A DNA stretch of 64,000 nt from Doryteuthis pealeii (GCA_023376005.1 CM042157.1:55819287-55883286), one strand, 5' to 3'; positions 34,441-45,110 are shown, counted from the stretch's first letter. Numbers and translations are program-made. The notes: a model not told the origin generated them from the letters alone.

Positions 34441-34621
34441 TGCCAAAGAAGACTAATATTTTAAAGTTACCTAAATAAAAATAAATTTAAAAACCTTTTG
34501 TTAGATTTTTTTTTTACTTCTACATTATCAGCTTATTCAACCCTTTCACTTGCACAAAGAAAATTAGAGATGTCTACTCACACATTTTCACAAGATCTTA
34601 TCCTTTATTTTAAATGTGGTT

Positions 34622-34684
34622 TGAGAGCCACAGATGGCCCTCAAATGTGTCATAGGAAACACTGAGAGCCACATGTGGCTCTCA
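34622..34684. repeat. Paired palindromes, hAT-like subterminal motif
   Basis: TGAGAGCCACAGATGGCCCT and, 41 bases on, TGAGAGCCACATGTGGCTCT CA (34663-34684), a perfect 22-base palindrome centred on CACATGTG. Such GAGAGCCACATGTGGCTC motifs resemble hAT termini (family knowledge). No complementary end or 8-bp duplication was located. Confidence 0.5.
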
Positions 34685-34835
34685 AAATATAGGATTAAAG
34701 AGACAATAAAAATGGACATCACTAAAACCTGAACAATGCTTACAATAAAATTGCCTACTTTGTTTTTTAATTCAATTTTGATTTTTCTAATTTGATTAAT
34801 TTTCAAAGAACTTAACAATGTTACTTATAATTGCA

Positions 34836-35053
34836 CTCATTGACATTAATCTCGGGTCTACTCTGACCCAGAGTGGTACTACCTGTTAGGGCACCATGTT
34901 TGGGTCAAATAGATCTGCTTAATGACTATTTGTATTTCATTGGGCCATGTGTAAAAAAAAAAAAAATTTCTTTCAACTACACAAAAAATGTAAATTTGAA
35001 TGCACAATGAACACAATTCTCTAACGTCAAAGCTGTTAAAAATCAATCAATCA
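34836..35053 (+). repeat. Family E element, short form
   Basis: TCTACTCTGACCCAGAGTGG, TAGGGCACCATGTTTGGGTC, AAATAGATCTGCTTAATG and AACTACACAAAAAATGTAAA, ending in CAAAGCTGTTAAAAATCAAT CAATCATT. The internal repeats and the CCCTAGACAGG block are missing. Confidence 0.8.
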
Positions 35054-35212
35054 TTAAAATTGCACATATTTTCATTATGAAAAATTAACCTTAATATGCT
35101 GAGATACAAAGCAAAATATTTTTTATGCTAATATCACTGATTCGCTCCTGATTGCTAATTTAAGAGGATAATATAGTTTTAAGCACATTAATAAATTAAT
35201 CACTGTTATTAT

Positions 35213-35440
35213 ATGAGGGTCATTCAATAAATAAGATGAATATTGCCTAAGGAGTTGGCAATAAGAAGTACTGATTACAGTTGCATCTTTTTCAAGGAAA
35301 TCAATAGTGATAGGTCCTTACATATCCTAGAAGACTGTCGGCATGACCTTCTTTACTGGCAGCATGTTTTTCAGTGTGTTTTCACTCCATGGACTGTCTT
35401 TTCTACTCGGGTTTGTAGTGGCAAATCCATGTTTAGCCCA
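35213..35440 (-). pseudogene. mariner transposase fragment with one terminal repeat
   Basis: Minus-strand translation gives WICHYKPE then KRQSME in one frame, and after a -1/+1 shift KKVMPTVF, GPITIDFLEKDATV and SYCQLLRQ, with stops replacing Trp and Lys in the usual VFWDMKG motif. This corresponds to the mariner block between the first and second catalytic aspartates (family knowledge: W-I-x-H-Y-x-P-E ... K-V-M-x-T-V-F-W-D). The coding remnant runs straight into a TIR-like end (GAGGGTCATTCAATAAATAA at 35215-35234), so the 3' part of the gene is deleted. It is inactive. The plus-strand ORF at 35243-35563 is its shadow. Confidence 0.75.
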
Positions 35441-35599
35441 TTTGTAAACATCTTTTTAAAATTTTTTTTTTCTAAAACATGCTTCTCTGTATACATCACA
35501 CATTCTTCTGTAAATTTTACTTTTCAGACACAAAAAAAAAATGATAACAGACCTCTGTTCTAGTTTGGAGCACTCTGTTTGATTTGGTGTCATTTTGAA

Positions 35600-36245
35600 T
35601 AGCCTCAAAACAAATTTTTTTTTTTTTTCAATCTTTGCTATAAACTAATTTCAAACAATGCAGAGTTTACATTTATGTAAAAAAAAAAAATTAATTTTTT
35701 CTTTAAAAAATGTTTTTTTTTCTTAATGAAAGGTCCTCATAACTTGATTTTACTCCACCCTCCAATATCAAAGCAACTTCTACCTTCCTCATCTCACATC
35801 TGCAGATATTGCAAGTTTCATTGTTTTACAATATTGTCAACAATGATGATAATAGCTACAGCAGCAACAGCAGTAAAAACAATAATGAGTTGGAAAATTT
35901 TCTATGAATCAATATCATAAAAGCCATGTCTGTTGATGATAAGGATGTGAGAATTATTGATTTATACAATCTAATAACTTTCTTCTTGTGCTTTTTGTTA
36001 CTAATCATGTGTGTAGTTTTGCTTGTCCAGATTTAAGGTGCTATTCTTGACTGTTTTCTGGCTTTTTAATTTTAATTCTTCTTTTCACCTATTCAGTCCT
36101 CTAAATAAATGTCATTTTCTTTCAACGATACTTGATTTGATTTGGATTTTGTTGAGCAATCATGAATAATGATTTAGAATCATTTTTGCTTGAACACTGT
36201 ACATTTCATAATGTTTTAGAGATCATCTTCAGGTAACTTATGTTT
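35600..36245. other. Gene-less AT-rich stretch
   Basis: Poly-T and poly-A runs, with no gene or repeat family recognised. A plus-strand frame at 35726-35920 shows no domain. Confidence 0.4.
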
Positions 36246-36249
36246 ATTG

Positions 36250-36320
36250 TGCTTAGAATATGCTGACTGTATCTCTTGAAGAAGGGTAAGATTCCTCCTC
36301 CCCAAAAAAAAAGGTGTCTT
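36250..36320 (+). repeat. Family E head fragment
   Basis: GCTTAGAATATGCTGACTGT, ATCTCTTGAAGAAGGGTAAG and AAAAAAGGTGTC: the head only, immediately upstream of a longer E copy. Confidence 0.75.
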
Positions 36321-36321
36321 T

Positions 36322-36862
36322 GTTATATGTTGAGTGACCACTTAGCAATAGCAAGTACTGTTAGCAACATACAGTCTGTGTGTCAGAATAGGAAACTTTA
36401 GTGAATAACAACTATTGATACTTTCTCATGTACAAAAATTGAAGTAAAAAAAAATATTCTGCTCTGTTGGGGAACTTGGAATACACTGACTGAACTCCCT
36501 GCAGTGGAGTAAAAAAAAACAGAAAAACTACCCCCCCCCCAAAAAAAAAAAGTGTCCTGGGTATGGCACTAAGATTTATTTGATGGTGAGGTTCTAGTTC
36601 TAGGGTACTCCTTTATTGCCATTACTCACAGGTCCACTCAGATTCAGAGGGGTACTACCTGTTAGGGTCCCATTTATGTGTCAAATAGATCTGTTTAAAA
36701 CTCGTTTATATTTGATAGGACGGTGTTTAAAAAAAACAAACCCTCTTAAAAAATAATTATACAAAAAATATGAATATGAACATATGTGATTCCATAACCT
36801 CAAGGCATAAAATAACCCTAAACAGGTTTAACATGGTGTTAAAATCTATCAGAATAGTATGG
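36322..36862 (+). repeat. Family E element with 5' extension
   Basis: Here E extends 5' of its common start with GAGTGACCACTTAGCAATAG, CAGTCTGTGTGTCAGAATAG and TTAGTGAATAACAACTATTG. The usual TTGGAATACACTGACTG head, TACTCACAGGTCCACTCAGA, GTCCCATTTATGTGTCAAAT and CTAAACAGGTTTAACATGGT follow. The same extension is seen in reverse at 43.9-44.0 kb, so it belongs to the family. Confidence 0.83.
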
Positions 36863-37410
36863 AAAATATACAGAAAATGTAAATGGATTATTTAAATCAG
36901 CTGCTTGAGAATGCAGCAAAATTGATAGATTACTATTTTTAAGCTACTTTTAAAATACTTAATTCATTCAGTAGGGAAATACTTAAACATTTTTGGCTGT
37001 TATTATACAGTGCCAAATGGTTTAACAGCTGTTCTACTCTACTTGCAAATATTGGATCTTATCTGTCTTCTCTTTCTGTCTGGGTTGCTCCAGGTTATAG
37101 TTTAATCCAATTTTGATATGCAATGCCACACATTAAAATCAAATTGGCAATAGCATTCACACTCATTTTGAACCAGTAGGAATCATGAAAAGGTTGTGGT
37201 TTAAAAAAACAAACAAAAAGAAGATATCTACTTTGAATTTTCTGTTTATACTCAATTGTGGATTGTTACTTTCAGGCTTGGAATGGATGCAATACTTTAA
37301 AGTATATGTCAATATGAACTGAATTTTTAAAGAATTTGTATTCCTTTCAAAATAGAAATGTAAAGAAATGATGTTCTTTTATGAACATTTACTCTTCTGC
37401 CCTAACAAAA

Positions 37411-37850
37411 GGCCTAGAATATGCTATATCCCCTGAAGAGGGGTAAGACCCCCCCCCCAAAAAAAAGTGTCCTGAATATGACACTAAATTGCATATAGTG
37501 GTGAGGTTCTAGTATTGGAGATCTGAGACATGAGGAGAACCCCTTCACATCTAGGTCCACTCTAACTGGGGTTGGGTCAAATAGATTTGTTTGAAAATTA
37601 TTAGTATTAGACAAAAATATGTGAAATCATAAACAAATGATTATTATTGAATAAAAATAGAATTGTGTGCAAATTATTTGTATTAGATATACTAATACTT
37701 GATATAATAACTTGATATACTAATACTTGATATCATGACTATGTGAAAAACTATTAAGAAACAACTACACAAAAAACATGTGTTTCCCTAACCTGTATGT
37801 ATAAAATAACCTCATATGTGTTGTTATGCCATTAAAATCAATCTGACCAT
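37411..37850 (+). repeat. Family E element
   Basis: GGCCTAGAATATGCTATATC, CCCTGAAGAGGGGTAAGACC, a C9A7 run, GACACTAAATTGCATATAGT and GTTATGCCATTAAAATCAAT. The middle has a small duplication of ACTAATACTTGATAT (37690-37735). The minus ORF at 37414-37614 is inside it. Confidence 0.86.
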
Positions 37851-38435
37851 CTACTCTGGCTGCAGCAGAAGCATACTAGATTTTTTCTCCCCCACCAATG
37901 AATGCAGTTTGCTATTCAGTCCTTTTGCCACTCTTGAAAAAGTACTGATCCTATATCTTAGTGAAGGGTCAATGAATAGGCCTCATAAAATTGTGAGTCG
38001 TCAGAAGTAACTCAGCTAAAAGGAGAAATGTTATCAATAGATAATCTACTGGCTTCTTTATGGATATTCTTTTTTGTTTTGCAAATATTGTTTTATTTTT
38101 TATTTATTAGTTTATTTTTCATGATTTCTCTTTTTGTAGAACAGTGATTACATTGTCTTCTATGTTTTGTTTTTATCCATTTATTTTCTCTTTTACTCTG
38201 TAATAAACTTGTTATCTTTATGGTGGTCTCCAGTCATTATTGAGAAGCAATATTTATTCTGCTGATTCCTTCTTTTTTGTAAATTGATGCCAGTACAGAC
38301 AGATTTATATAATTTTTATATATTTATAATTAATTCTGGGACTGACATAAAAACCAGTAGCAAATTCCAGTTAGTACCCACATCATTTGTCAGACAGAAA
38401 TAAATGTAATGTCTGATTTTAAGGTATATATCATA
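37850..38435. other. Gene-less stretch, one short unexplained frame
   Basis: A plus-strand frame at 37816-38010 reads through YSGCSRSILDFFSPTNE and SEGSMNRPHKIVSRQK. I do not recognise it. It overlaps the end of family E at its start and is probably chance or an old fragment. Confidence 0.35.
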
Positions 38436-38437
38436 TA

Positions 38438-38682
38438 TATTTACCAACCCCTCCACTATGAGCAGGATGTAACACAAGGTAAATTTCTTAAGCTGAGTTT
38501 AACAGGTTTGAATTCAGTTTTCCATCTCCTAGACTGGTTGCCATACAAAGGTTAAAGAACCCAGTCAATCCTACTGTTTACCCATAGCTAGAGGGAGAAT
38601 AGTTGGATTCATAATTTTCCTAAGGGTATTAGTGCTATGTTAAATGCAACTAGCCAGGATTTGAACTCTGAATCTCTATTAA
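38438..38682 (-). repeat. Family C SINE
   Basis: ATTTACCAACCCCTCCACTA, GAGCAGGATGTAACACAAGG, GAGTTTAACAGGTTTGAATT, GTTAAAGAACCCAGTCAATC, CCCATAGCTAGAGGGAGAAT and AGCCAGGATTTGAACTCTG. The head end is replaced by GGGGTTGTGTAATGGTGAT. Confidence 0.86.
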
Positions 38683-38900
38683 TGGGGTTGTGTAATGGTG
38701 ATGAGTTAATAATGTTTTTGATTTTACAAAATTAAATATTTCTAAAAGTCCTAATTAAAAAAAAAAAAATTGAAAATTTAATCTCAACATGTTAGTGAAA
38801 ATATATATACAGGTTCATTTCTTCTTCCATTATAAATATTACTAAAAGTTGCACTGTCTATAAGTTGGAATTTTTACTAGTACTGCTTAAAATTTTCTAA

Positions 38901-39042
38901 GGCATCCCATTGTGATGAAATGGTTAGCAAGCTAGTTTCCCAGATCCATTACTACTGAATAGCAAGTTCAATCCTCACTGGATGCCCCATATTTTCGATC
39001 TTGTATTACATCCTACCTGTGGTGAACAGGTTGGATACATAC
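38901..39042 (+). repeat. Family D SINE with 86-nt tRNA-like head
   Basis: GGCATCC (38901-38907) and GGATGCC (38980-38986) form a perfect 7-bp acceptor-like stem. Between them are a box-A-like GAAATGGTTAGCAAGC, a long variable-arm-like CATTACTACTGAATAGC and a box-B-like AAGTTCAATCC. The length and long variable arm point to a tRNA-Leu or tRNA-Ser ancestor (inference). The tail TTGTATTACATCCTACCTGT GG...GGTTGG matches the family C tail. Confidence 0.85.
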
Positions 39043-39098
39043 CTACTTAAGGTATTCTATTTATATTTTAGGTGCATGCATATATATAGATATATAGA

Positions 39099-39164
39099 AA
39101 GGGGGGCCCTGTCACTTGGGCAACCCAGGGCCTCCACACATATTGCCCAGGCTCTAGTAATGCT

Positions 39165-39165
<1 letters not shown>
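39099..39165. repeat. GC-rich hairpin patch
   Basis: GGCCCTG (39106-39112) pairs with CAGGGCC (39126-39132), and TTGGGCAA is followed by TTGCCCAG. It is unlike the surrounding AT-rich DNA and is followed directly by (TA)n at 39167-39200. Origin unknown. Confidence 0.45.
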
Positions 39166-39201
<36 letters not shown>

Positions 39202-39817
39202 GTTGTGTGCATATATGTGTGTGTTACAATTATCAGCAGGTATCTTATAGGTTTTCATTTCAAACAGAAGAACTTGAAGCAACAGCTAAAATCTGAACCA
39301 ATCATCACACAGGGATTTCATTCAAATGTAGGCCAAGCAGGTAAATGAGCAGCACAAGATGGTTGAAAATCAATAGATTCATCGACTTATGCTTCAAGAT
39401 TTAGACTGTAACATTTTGTTGTGTTTTTCTTTTAATATTGCTTGAAATGGCTTGCATTATTTTATAGGGATTCTGATATCTCAGATGAGCTGAAAGAAAG
39501 TCGACATAAAACAGCGGTAAATCCTCTCTTTAGGAAGAATTATAAGATTTGAAAAATAACAAGCCACTTCACTGGTATTGTATCCAGTGAGAGTGTCAGG
39601 AGTGTGAAGAAGCTTCTTGGGAAGTAAAGGCAACAGTATCTGACAAATTGAGCTTGCTTTGCTATAGTTGAATTAGAAGTCATGTGGGATAAAAATAAAA
39701 ATTAACAAGATTAAAAATTATCACTGAATTTTTGCTGATAGTGGTATATTATATAAAGCAATTGGCAATTGATATTATAACAATGAAAGAATTTGTTATA
39801 CCCTAATGTTATCCACC

Positions 39818-40145
39818 CTGTTGACAGGGCTTAGAATACCCTAACTGTATCACAGGTATAGGGGCAAGACCCCCCCCCCAAAAAAAAAAAAAAAAATTAT
39901 TTTTTTTTTAAATCAGAGGTGTCTTGAGTATGACTCTAAACTGCATCTGAGACTTCATTTCTAGAGATATGGGGATTGTATCCCATTCATTACCATTAAT
40001 TTCAAGTACACTCTGACCCAGAATCATAGTATCTTTTAGGCTCCTTTCTATGGGTCAAATATATCTGTTTTAAAATTATTCTTACTTGATAGGAATACAT
40101 GATGCCATATAACCGTATAGATTATTTGTATTAAGAATAATTTCT
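39818..40145 (+). repeat. Family E element, 3'-truncated
   Basis: CCTGTTGACAGGGCTTAGAA, TACCCTAACTGTATCACAGG, a C/A/T homopolymer block, CTCTAAACTGCATCTGAGAC, GTACACTCTGACCCAGAATC and TATGGGTCAAATATATCTGT. It ends within the internal repeats. Confidence 0.84.
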
Positions 40146-40554
40146 GTTCCCTTTTGTAAAACCTTCCAATTTTTATGGATTAGGTGTATGTACATATTGT
40201 TGTCATTCTCTGATAATTTTGTTAAATTCCAACAAGTAGTTTTTGCAATGGATAGAAAAGTGTTTCTTTGTTAATAATTTGAAATGCAATATAGATAATA
40301 TTGCATTGGCTACTCATATTTTAAATGAACAGCAAGTGATCAGAGTAAGCAGTCAAAGATCAATGGAAGTGAATTGTCTTCAATTATCCATACTATCTAT
40401 GATCAACAGGTGCATGATATGAATTTAATCATGGGTTAATAAAAAATAGTGAGCAACTATAATTTCAATCTTTAAATGCAAATACTGTGTCCAATGCATT
40501 TTTGATGAGGAGTGATGCACACAAATGTTAGTTTATTAAGAATCTCAAATTCAT

Positions 40555-40695
40555 ATATCACCATCAAGTCTTGTTGATTCCCTTGACTCTCTTTTGCCAT
40601 CCATCCCTACTGGCATTTCCCCTAGACAGCATCCAGTGTTTGCACAGAGATGAAGTTTTTGCTAGTCAGACAACACTGATGTATATGAATGAAAA
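40555..40695 (-). pseudogene. LINE reverse-transcriptase C-terminal remnant
   Basis: The minus strand contains AAAACTTC, then TCTGTGCAAACACTGGATGC, TGTCTAGG and AAAGAGAGTCAAGGGAATCA. These align with TCTGTGCAGAGAACAGATGC and AGAGAGTCAAGGGAATTCAT of the remnant at 10.8-11.0 kb. The frame is disrupted. Only the 'QLCANTGCCL' part is easily read. It is the same LINE lineage, opposite strand, more decayed. Confidence 0.6.
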
Positions 40696-40949
40696 ATGAA
40701 AATTAATCATCAAAATTGCTTCAGAATTTCAAAGCATTTTAAATTCCTATTTGTATCTCTTGATATGATTGGAATGACACTTGTACAATTGATACCCAAA
40801 TCTTAATATAACTCCAACAGATATTCACCTCTAAAGTATGTACTTTTAAGTCTGAGATAATTTCACTTACTTTTTGTCATAAAAAATGTATATATCTGAT
40901 GAATAATAGCAAATAACAAAGATGGTTGTAAAATGAGCATCTGACTGGT

Positions 40950-41235
40950 TTATTTGTTTAATGGCATATTCATTCTTTATGGATTATTTAATGCCAAAAT
41001 TTGATTCATTTGTAAATGTTTGATTGTAATCATAGCTATATTTTCTATGTTCCATTTCATTTTTTTAAAACTGCATTTAAAAAAAAATTGTCTATAATCA
41101 TTTTTTAGCACACAGTTGTATGATATCAAGTATTCTTACCTAACACCAATAATTTGCAAGCAATTATATGATTTCAAATAACTAATAATAATAATAATCC
41201 TTAGTAAACAATTTTAGCTTTTAAGTAAATGAAAA
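40950..41235 (-). repeat. Family E/B-tailed element fragment
   Basis: Begins with TTATTTGTTTAATGGCATAT and GGATTATTTAATGCC, a tail of B type, but continues with E-type internal repeats (CACACAGTTGTATGATATCA, CAATTATATGATTTCAAATA, CTTAGTAAACAATTTTAGCT). It may be a mosaic of the two families. Confidence 0.65.
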
Positions 41236-41321
41236 ATTAATAAATGTACAGTAATACCTACTGAAAATGGTCAATTGTAAAATCCATGATACCCAATAAA
41301 TGTTACTTTTTTAGTTTGTAG

Positions 41322-41581
41322 GTGTAAAGCAGCCATGGACAAATTGCAGCCCATGGGCCACATGTGTCCCCATGGTGCTTTCTGAATTTTCACCAAAGAG
41401 AATAAAAAACACCTTTTCCCTATTTCTAAGGTAGATGCTCATGTGTATGAACTTCTGTAATAAAAATGTTTGAGGTACCTTCAATAAAAGAACTACCTTG
41501 ATTTTTTTTAGTAGTATGGCCAGCATCATGTCTCACAAAGCCCACTACTTAAAAAAAGGTTGCCCAATGTTTGGTGTAAAG
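41322..41581. mobile_element. Non-autonomous hAT element with exact 8-bp TSD
   Basis: The element at 41330-41573 (244 bp) begins CAGCCATGGACAAATTGCAG CCCATGGGCC and ends GGTTGCCCAATGTTTG. Its reversed end (CAAACATTGGGCAACC) is an imperfect copy of the start. GTGTAAAG occurs at both 41322-41329 and 41574-41581. The 8-bp duplication and the 'CAR...GGGCAA...GGCCCATGGGCC' terminus fit Charlie-type hAT elements (family knowledge). It is too short to code, and the minus ORF at 41311-41529 is chance. Confidence 0.8.
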
Positions 41582-41649
41582 ACTGAAAATTATCTAATTG
41601 ATTCCTTTGCCTCATTGATTTAGATCTTAATATAAAAAAAAGATGATAT

Positions 41650-42010
41650 ACAATCATTTGCAAAATCCATAAGCAAGTGGATATCTACTAACGAATAATT
41701 GGATATCATAACAGAGTTTGCTTAACTGGAACCTTACTAAAGTAGTTTCAATATTTCCCATTATTCTGAGAAGCCAAATGCAATGAGGTAGAGAGAATAG
41801 CAAGTTGAATAGAAGAAAGGCAATGCCAATCTGCCAGGATTTGATTTGCTGCTTCACTTGTCTGTTGATTCAAGTCTACTCCACTGAGTCTTGCCAAAAA
41901 CAAAAGACTTTCAGTGAGCAGAAGATTAAGTGGCATCAATACAGCACAATACAAGAAAGGAAGAGAGACGCAATCTTATTTCCTGTCAGTCAAGCAACTG
42001 CATGAGATGA
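41650..42010. other. Unexplained stretch with overlapping frames on both strands
   Basis: Open frames lie at 41654-41857 (-), 41748-41954 (-) and 41805-42005 (+). The DNA here is less AT-rich than its surroundings. No frame gives a domain I recognise. It may be a decayed transposon coding segment. Confidence 0.35.
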
Positions 42011-42402
42011 GAAGGAAATAAATTGAGATGAATTTTCATGGCTAATCTTCTCTTCTAAATTTTGATAGAAGGGTAGATTTGTAAAAGTAAGAATTTGTCA
42101 TTATGTTAAAATTTTAATGCCAGAATCTGACAATTGTAAAAGTGACCCTTGACTAAAAGAGTAAAGTACTATTATATGGGAGGGGGGTTTACTCACAAAT
42201 GCAATTTAATGGCAATCGGCCATTGCTGTTGCTTCAATTATATTCAAACACTGATTGGACATGACAATAATCTGATTTGAGCATTTAGCAATGAAAGATG
42301 ACAGTCATTTTTTGGTTTAGATTTAAACAGCAGGCCTATGGTTTCAATTGTTAAAAAAAAAGTCAAACAAATACAAAAGAAACTCTTGTAAAATATTTTT
42401 TC

Positions 42403-42497
42403 ATTGATTGATTTTAACATCATGTCAACTCATTATTTTATGCCTAGAGGTTAAGGAATTGTGGTTATTGTACATTCATATTTACATTATTTTTTTG
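42403..42497 (-). repeat. Family E fragment, continues after an insertion
   Basis: ATTGATTGATTTTAACATCA, TATTTTATGCCTAGAGGTTA and TTGTACATTCATATTTACAT. The next expected segment (TAGTTGTTTCTTAAG) appears only at 43355, so about 860 bp were inserted here. Confidence 0.75.
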
Positions 42498-42499
42498 TG

Positions 42500-42757
42500 A
42501 AAGCATGTGGCGTAATGGTTATCATCCTAGGATATGGACTTTACAACCTGAGTTCAAATCATGGATGAGGTTGTTTGCATTTCATATAGTGCTAATACCC
42601 TTGGGAAATATATGCACCCAATTATTCTCTCTCCAGCTATGATTAAATAGTTGGGCAGACTGTACTCTTTAAAGTAAAACTCTGAATTCAAACCTGTTAA
42701 ACTCTGCTTAAGAAATTGACCATGAGTCACATCCTACTTGTGTGGAAGCATTGGTAA
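42500..42757 (+). repeat. Family C SINE, plus orientation
   Basis: Head GCATGTGGCGTAATGGTTAT CATCCTAGG, box-B-like CTGAGTTCAAATCATGG, then GTTTGCATTTCATATAGTGC, TCTCTCTCCAGCTATGATTA, CAAACCTGTTAAACTCTGCT and CACATCCTACTTGTG. In this orientation the RNA polymerase III-like head is 5', which sets the direction of the family. Confidence 0.88.
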
Positions 42758-43356
42758 ATGTGTGTGTGTGTGTGTGTTGAAAAATGAGTAAGAGTGAAAA
42801 ATAATTAAATGAGGATGATTTATTGATATTTGGTAAAATATTCCAACACTAAGTGTTTCAATTAATAGATCCACAGTATTAAAACATATTTGAAATAGAT
42901 ATGTATTTAGTATCTGACTCTTCTTCAGGGTAATAGATATTATATGTTGGTTTTGATTTTGATTTCTGTTCAAAAGAGTAATATGAAGAGGAAATATACA
43001 TATTTACTTAGATTATGAAAGAAGTGAGTATAATTGAGTTATTGTTGTGGAATTAAATGTCTGTAATAAATTTGAAAATTGAAGATGTGTATAATAGATA
43101 TATATATAATTAAATTTAAGTAATTAGATTTTAAAAATTAATTGTGTGTAATAGTTGAGTGTATTTAAAAAAAAATTTTTTTTTCAATGTTTCTGTTTGA
43201 TATAAATCAAAATTGGAAGCATATTAAAAGTCAGAATATTTTACTGAATATCAATAAATCATCCTCATTTTCTTATTTTTCACTCTTACTCATTTTTCAA
43301 TATACTGTCTGATTCATTTCCATTTTTTCTTACCCCCCCCCACACACACACATATA
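42757..43356. repeat. Foldback element with ~70-bp inverted arms
   Basis: The left arm (42778-42846: TTGAAAAATGAGTAAGAGTG, AAAAATAATTAAATGAGG, ATGATTTATTGATATTTGG) and right arm (43228-43303, reversed TTGAAAAATGAGTAAGAGTG, AAAAATAAGAAAATGAGG, ATGATTTATTGATATTCAG) are near-identical inverted copies around about 380 bp of unique DNA. (TG)n at 42757-42778 and C9(AC)n at 43333-43352 lie outside the arms. It interrupts a family E copy and sits next to a family C copy. Confidence 0.8.
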
Positions 43357-43460
43357 GTTGTTTCTTAAGTTTTATTTTATTTTGCACACAGTCCTATCAG
43401 GTATGAATAATTTTTAAACAAATCTATCCAAGTTATAGATGGAACCCTAACACATACTAC
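43357..43460 (-). repeat. Family E fragment (continuation)
   Basis: GTTGTTTCTTAAGTTTTATT, TTGCACACAGTCCTATCAGG and AGATGGAACCCTAACACATA. It continues the E copy begun at 42403. Confidence 0.75.
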
Positions 43461-43667
43461 CACTCTGGGCCTTTCTGTCAATTGCCATTACTCCCAAGTC
43501 CACTTTTGCCTAGAGTGATAGTACCTGTTAGGGTCTAATCTATGGGTCATTTAGATCTGTTTAAAAGATATTTTTATTCAATAGCACAGTGTGCAAAAAA
43601 AAGGACATCTTAAACTACACAAAAATATACAATGAATATGATTCCCTAACCTTTAGGCATAAAATAA
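43461..43667 (+). repeat. Family E short subtype
   Basis: Starts TTTCTGTCAATTGCCATTAC TCCCAAGTCC and ends CCTTTAGGCATAAAATAA. The 49.0 kb copy starts at the same place (TTTCTGACAATTGCAATTAT), so this is a subfamily with a common 5' end and not random truncation. Confidence 0.75.
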
Positions 43668-44035
43668 ATTTTGACTCATAGATGGAATCCTAACAGGTAC
43701 TACCACTCCAAGTCAAAGTGAATCTAGGAGTAATAAAATCAAGAGGTACTCCATACTCTACAGAACTGGATTCTCATATCAGATGCAGTTTAATATCTTT
43801 CCCAGTACACCCCTATTTTTAAGGTGAGGGGTCTTATTCCTTTACAGGGGATATAGTCAGTGTTTTCTAAGTTCTACCAACATGGCAGAATATTTTTTAC
43901 TTTAATTTTTTAGATAAGAAATTATCAATACTTGTTATTCACTAAGGTTTTCATAATCTGACACACAGTCCTTAGGTTACTTATGGTACTTACTGTTAAT
44001 AAGTGGTCACTTAAGTAAGGGCTGAGCAGACTCTT
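43668..44035 (-). repeat. Family E element with 5' extension
   Basis: TTTTGACTCATAGATGGAAT, CTAACAGGTACTACCACTCC, CTTTACAGGGGATATAGTCA and GTGTTTTCTAAGTTCTACCA. It then continues through ATTCACTAAGGTTTTCATAA, CTGACACACAGTCCTTAGG and AATAAGTGGTCACTTAAGTA, the reverse of the extension at 36.3-36.4 kb. Confidence 0.8.
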
Positions 44036-44039
44036 AAGT

Positions 44040-45110
44040 AATTAACTTTAGTGATTTGGCAGGAACTAGTGCTTCCAGTGTGTCTTGATCATAAGTGAAA
44101 CATTACTAATTCCTTATGAAAACCCACCCTATGGACACGATTTCAAGGTAGCAATACTGAACTATATTTTTGTGAGGACTTGTAATTTAATCAACATTGT
44201 TGAAAGGTTAACAATAAAGATGAGGAAATTAGTTTAAATGAATTAGAAATAAAATGATTACTTAACTTTATTCTTTTGTCATCTAATATATCCAAACACA
44301 CATATTTTGGATTCAAACAGCTGACATGTGGTAACAAATTTAAAGAAACACAAAAAGAATCTGTTGGGAAATTTATTTATCTATTTTGTAAAAGTACAAA
44401 ATCTGTAAAAATATATCTCAGATATTTTCCAGAAATGGGTTAGGTAATATGATATATTCAAAGGGTTACCTACATATAAATTATGTTCAGGGTTTGTTTT
44501 TGTTTTGTTTTGTTTTTTCTGCTGCTATCAACAATTGTTAGACATCTATTTTACCATCTAAATCACACTGTTAAAAAAGAAGGAAAAAAAGCACTTGATA
44601 GTTAAATGGGAAAATTCAACCAATAAACTGTTAATTGCTTCTCAATTCAGCATCCAATTTCTTTGCTGCCAAGAGAAATCAGAATTCCACTTGTGCAATC
44701 AAGCAGACAAATATTCACCAGAGAGATACAATGTCAGAACACAAGATAGGGCAGATGTCAAAAGCACTATAGCTGAAATTATCAAAAAGTCCTTTGAGAA
44801 AAAAAAGAAAAAAAGATTGTCCATTATTTTTTTGACAGTTTAACACTGGTAAAATATTTTAAAAACTTAACAATAGTAAAATTGTTGCAGCTGGAAGAAA
44901 TCATTATCAAAAGATGGCATAAAAATTTTCATATGTCTAAGAAACAGAAAATAAAGGGATGATTCGTCTCTCTATTAATTGTAGAAGGGGACATAATTAA
45001 TAAATTTTTGTGCACTAATATGCAGATATTGAATTAATTTATGAAAATCAGTATAAATTGCCATCCCCAAATAAGTGAAAACATTTTTTCTTTTTTTTAT
45101 CCCTATTTAG
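44040..45110. other. Gene-less AT-rich stretch
   Basis: The plus-strand frame at 44595-44843 (82 codons) has an ordinary amino-acid mix (CNQADKYSPERYNVRTQDRA) but no domain I recognise and no clear splice sites. The rest holds nothing identifiable. Confidence 0.35.

Noticed and set aside
35243..35563. 106-residue plus-strand protein
   Set aside because: It is the antisense shadow of the minus-strand mariner transposase fragment.
38901..38986. Functional tRNA-Leu or tRNA-Ser gene
   Set aside because: The acceptor stem is perfect, but no credible anticodon stem-loop is visible, and three other copies with a shared non-tRNA tail show it is a SINE head.
39262..39530. Two possible exons (after ATCTTATAG at ~39,251 and TTTTATAG at ~39,468)
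   Set aside because: The donors (GTAAATGA, GTAAATCC) are weak, polypyrimidine tracts are poor, and the frames hold stops or no recognisable domain.
41654..42005. Overlapping frames on both strands as a gene
   Set aside because: No frame is recognisable, and frames on both strands in one place are expected in a locally less AT-rich stretch.
44595..44843. 82-residue protein with ordinary composition
   Set aside because: No domain, no splice-site support, and it ends in a lysine run from an A-rich tract. It could be a decayed element, but there is not enough to call one.
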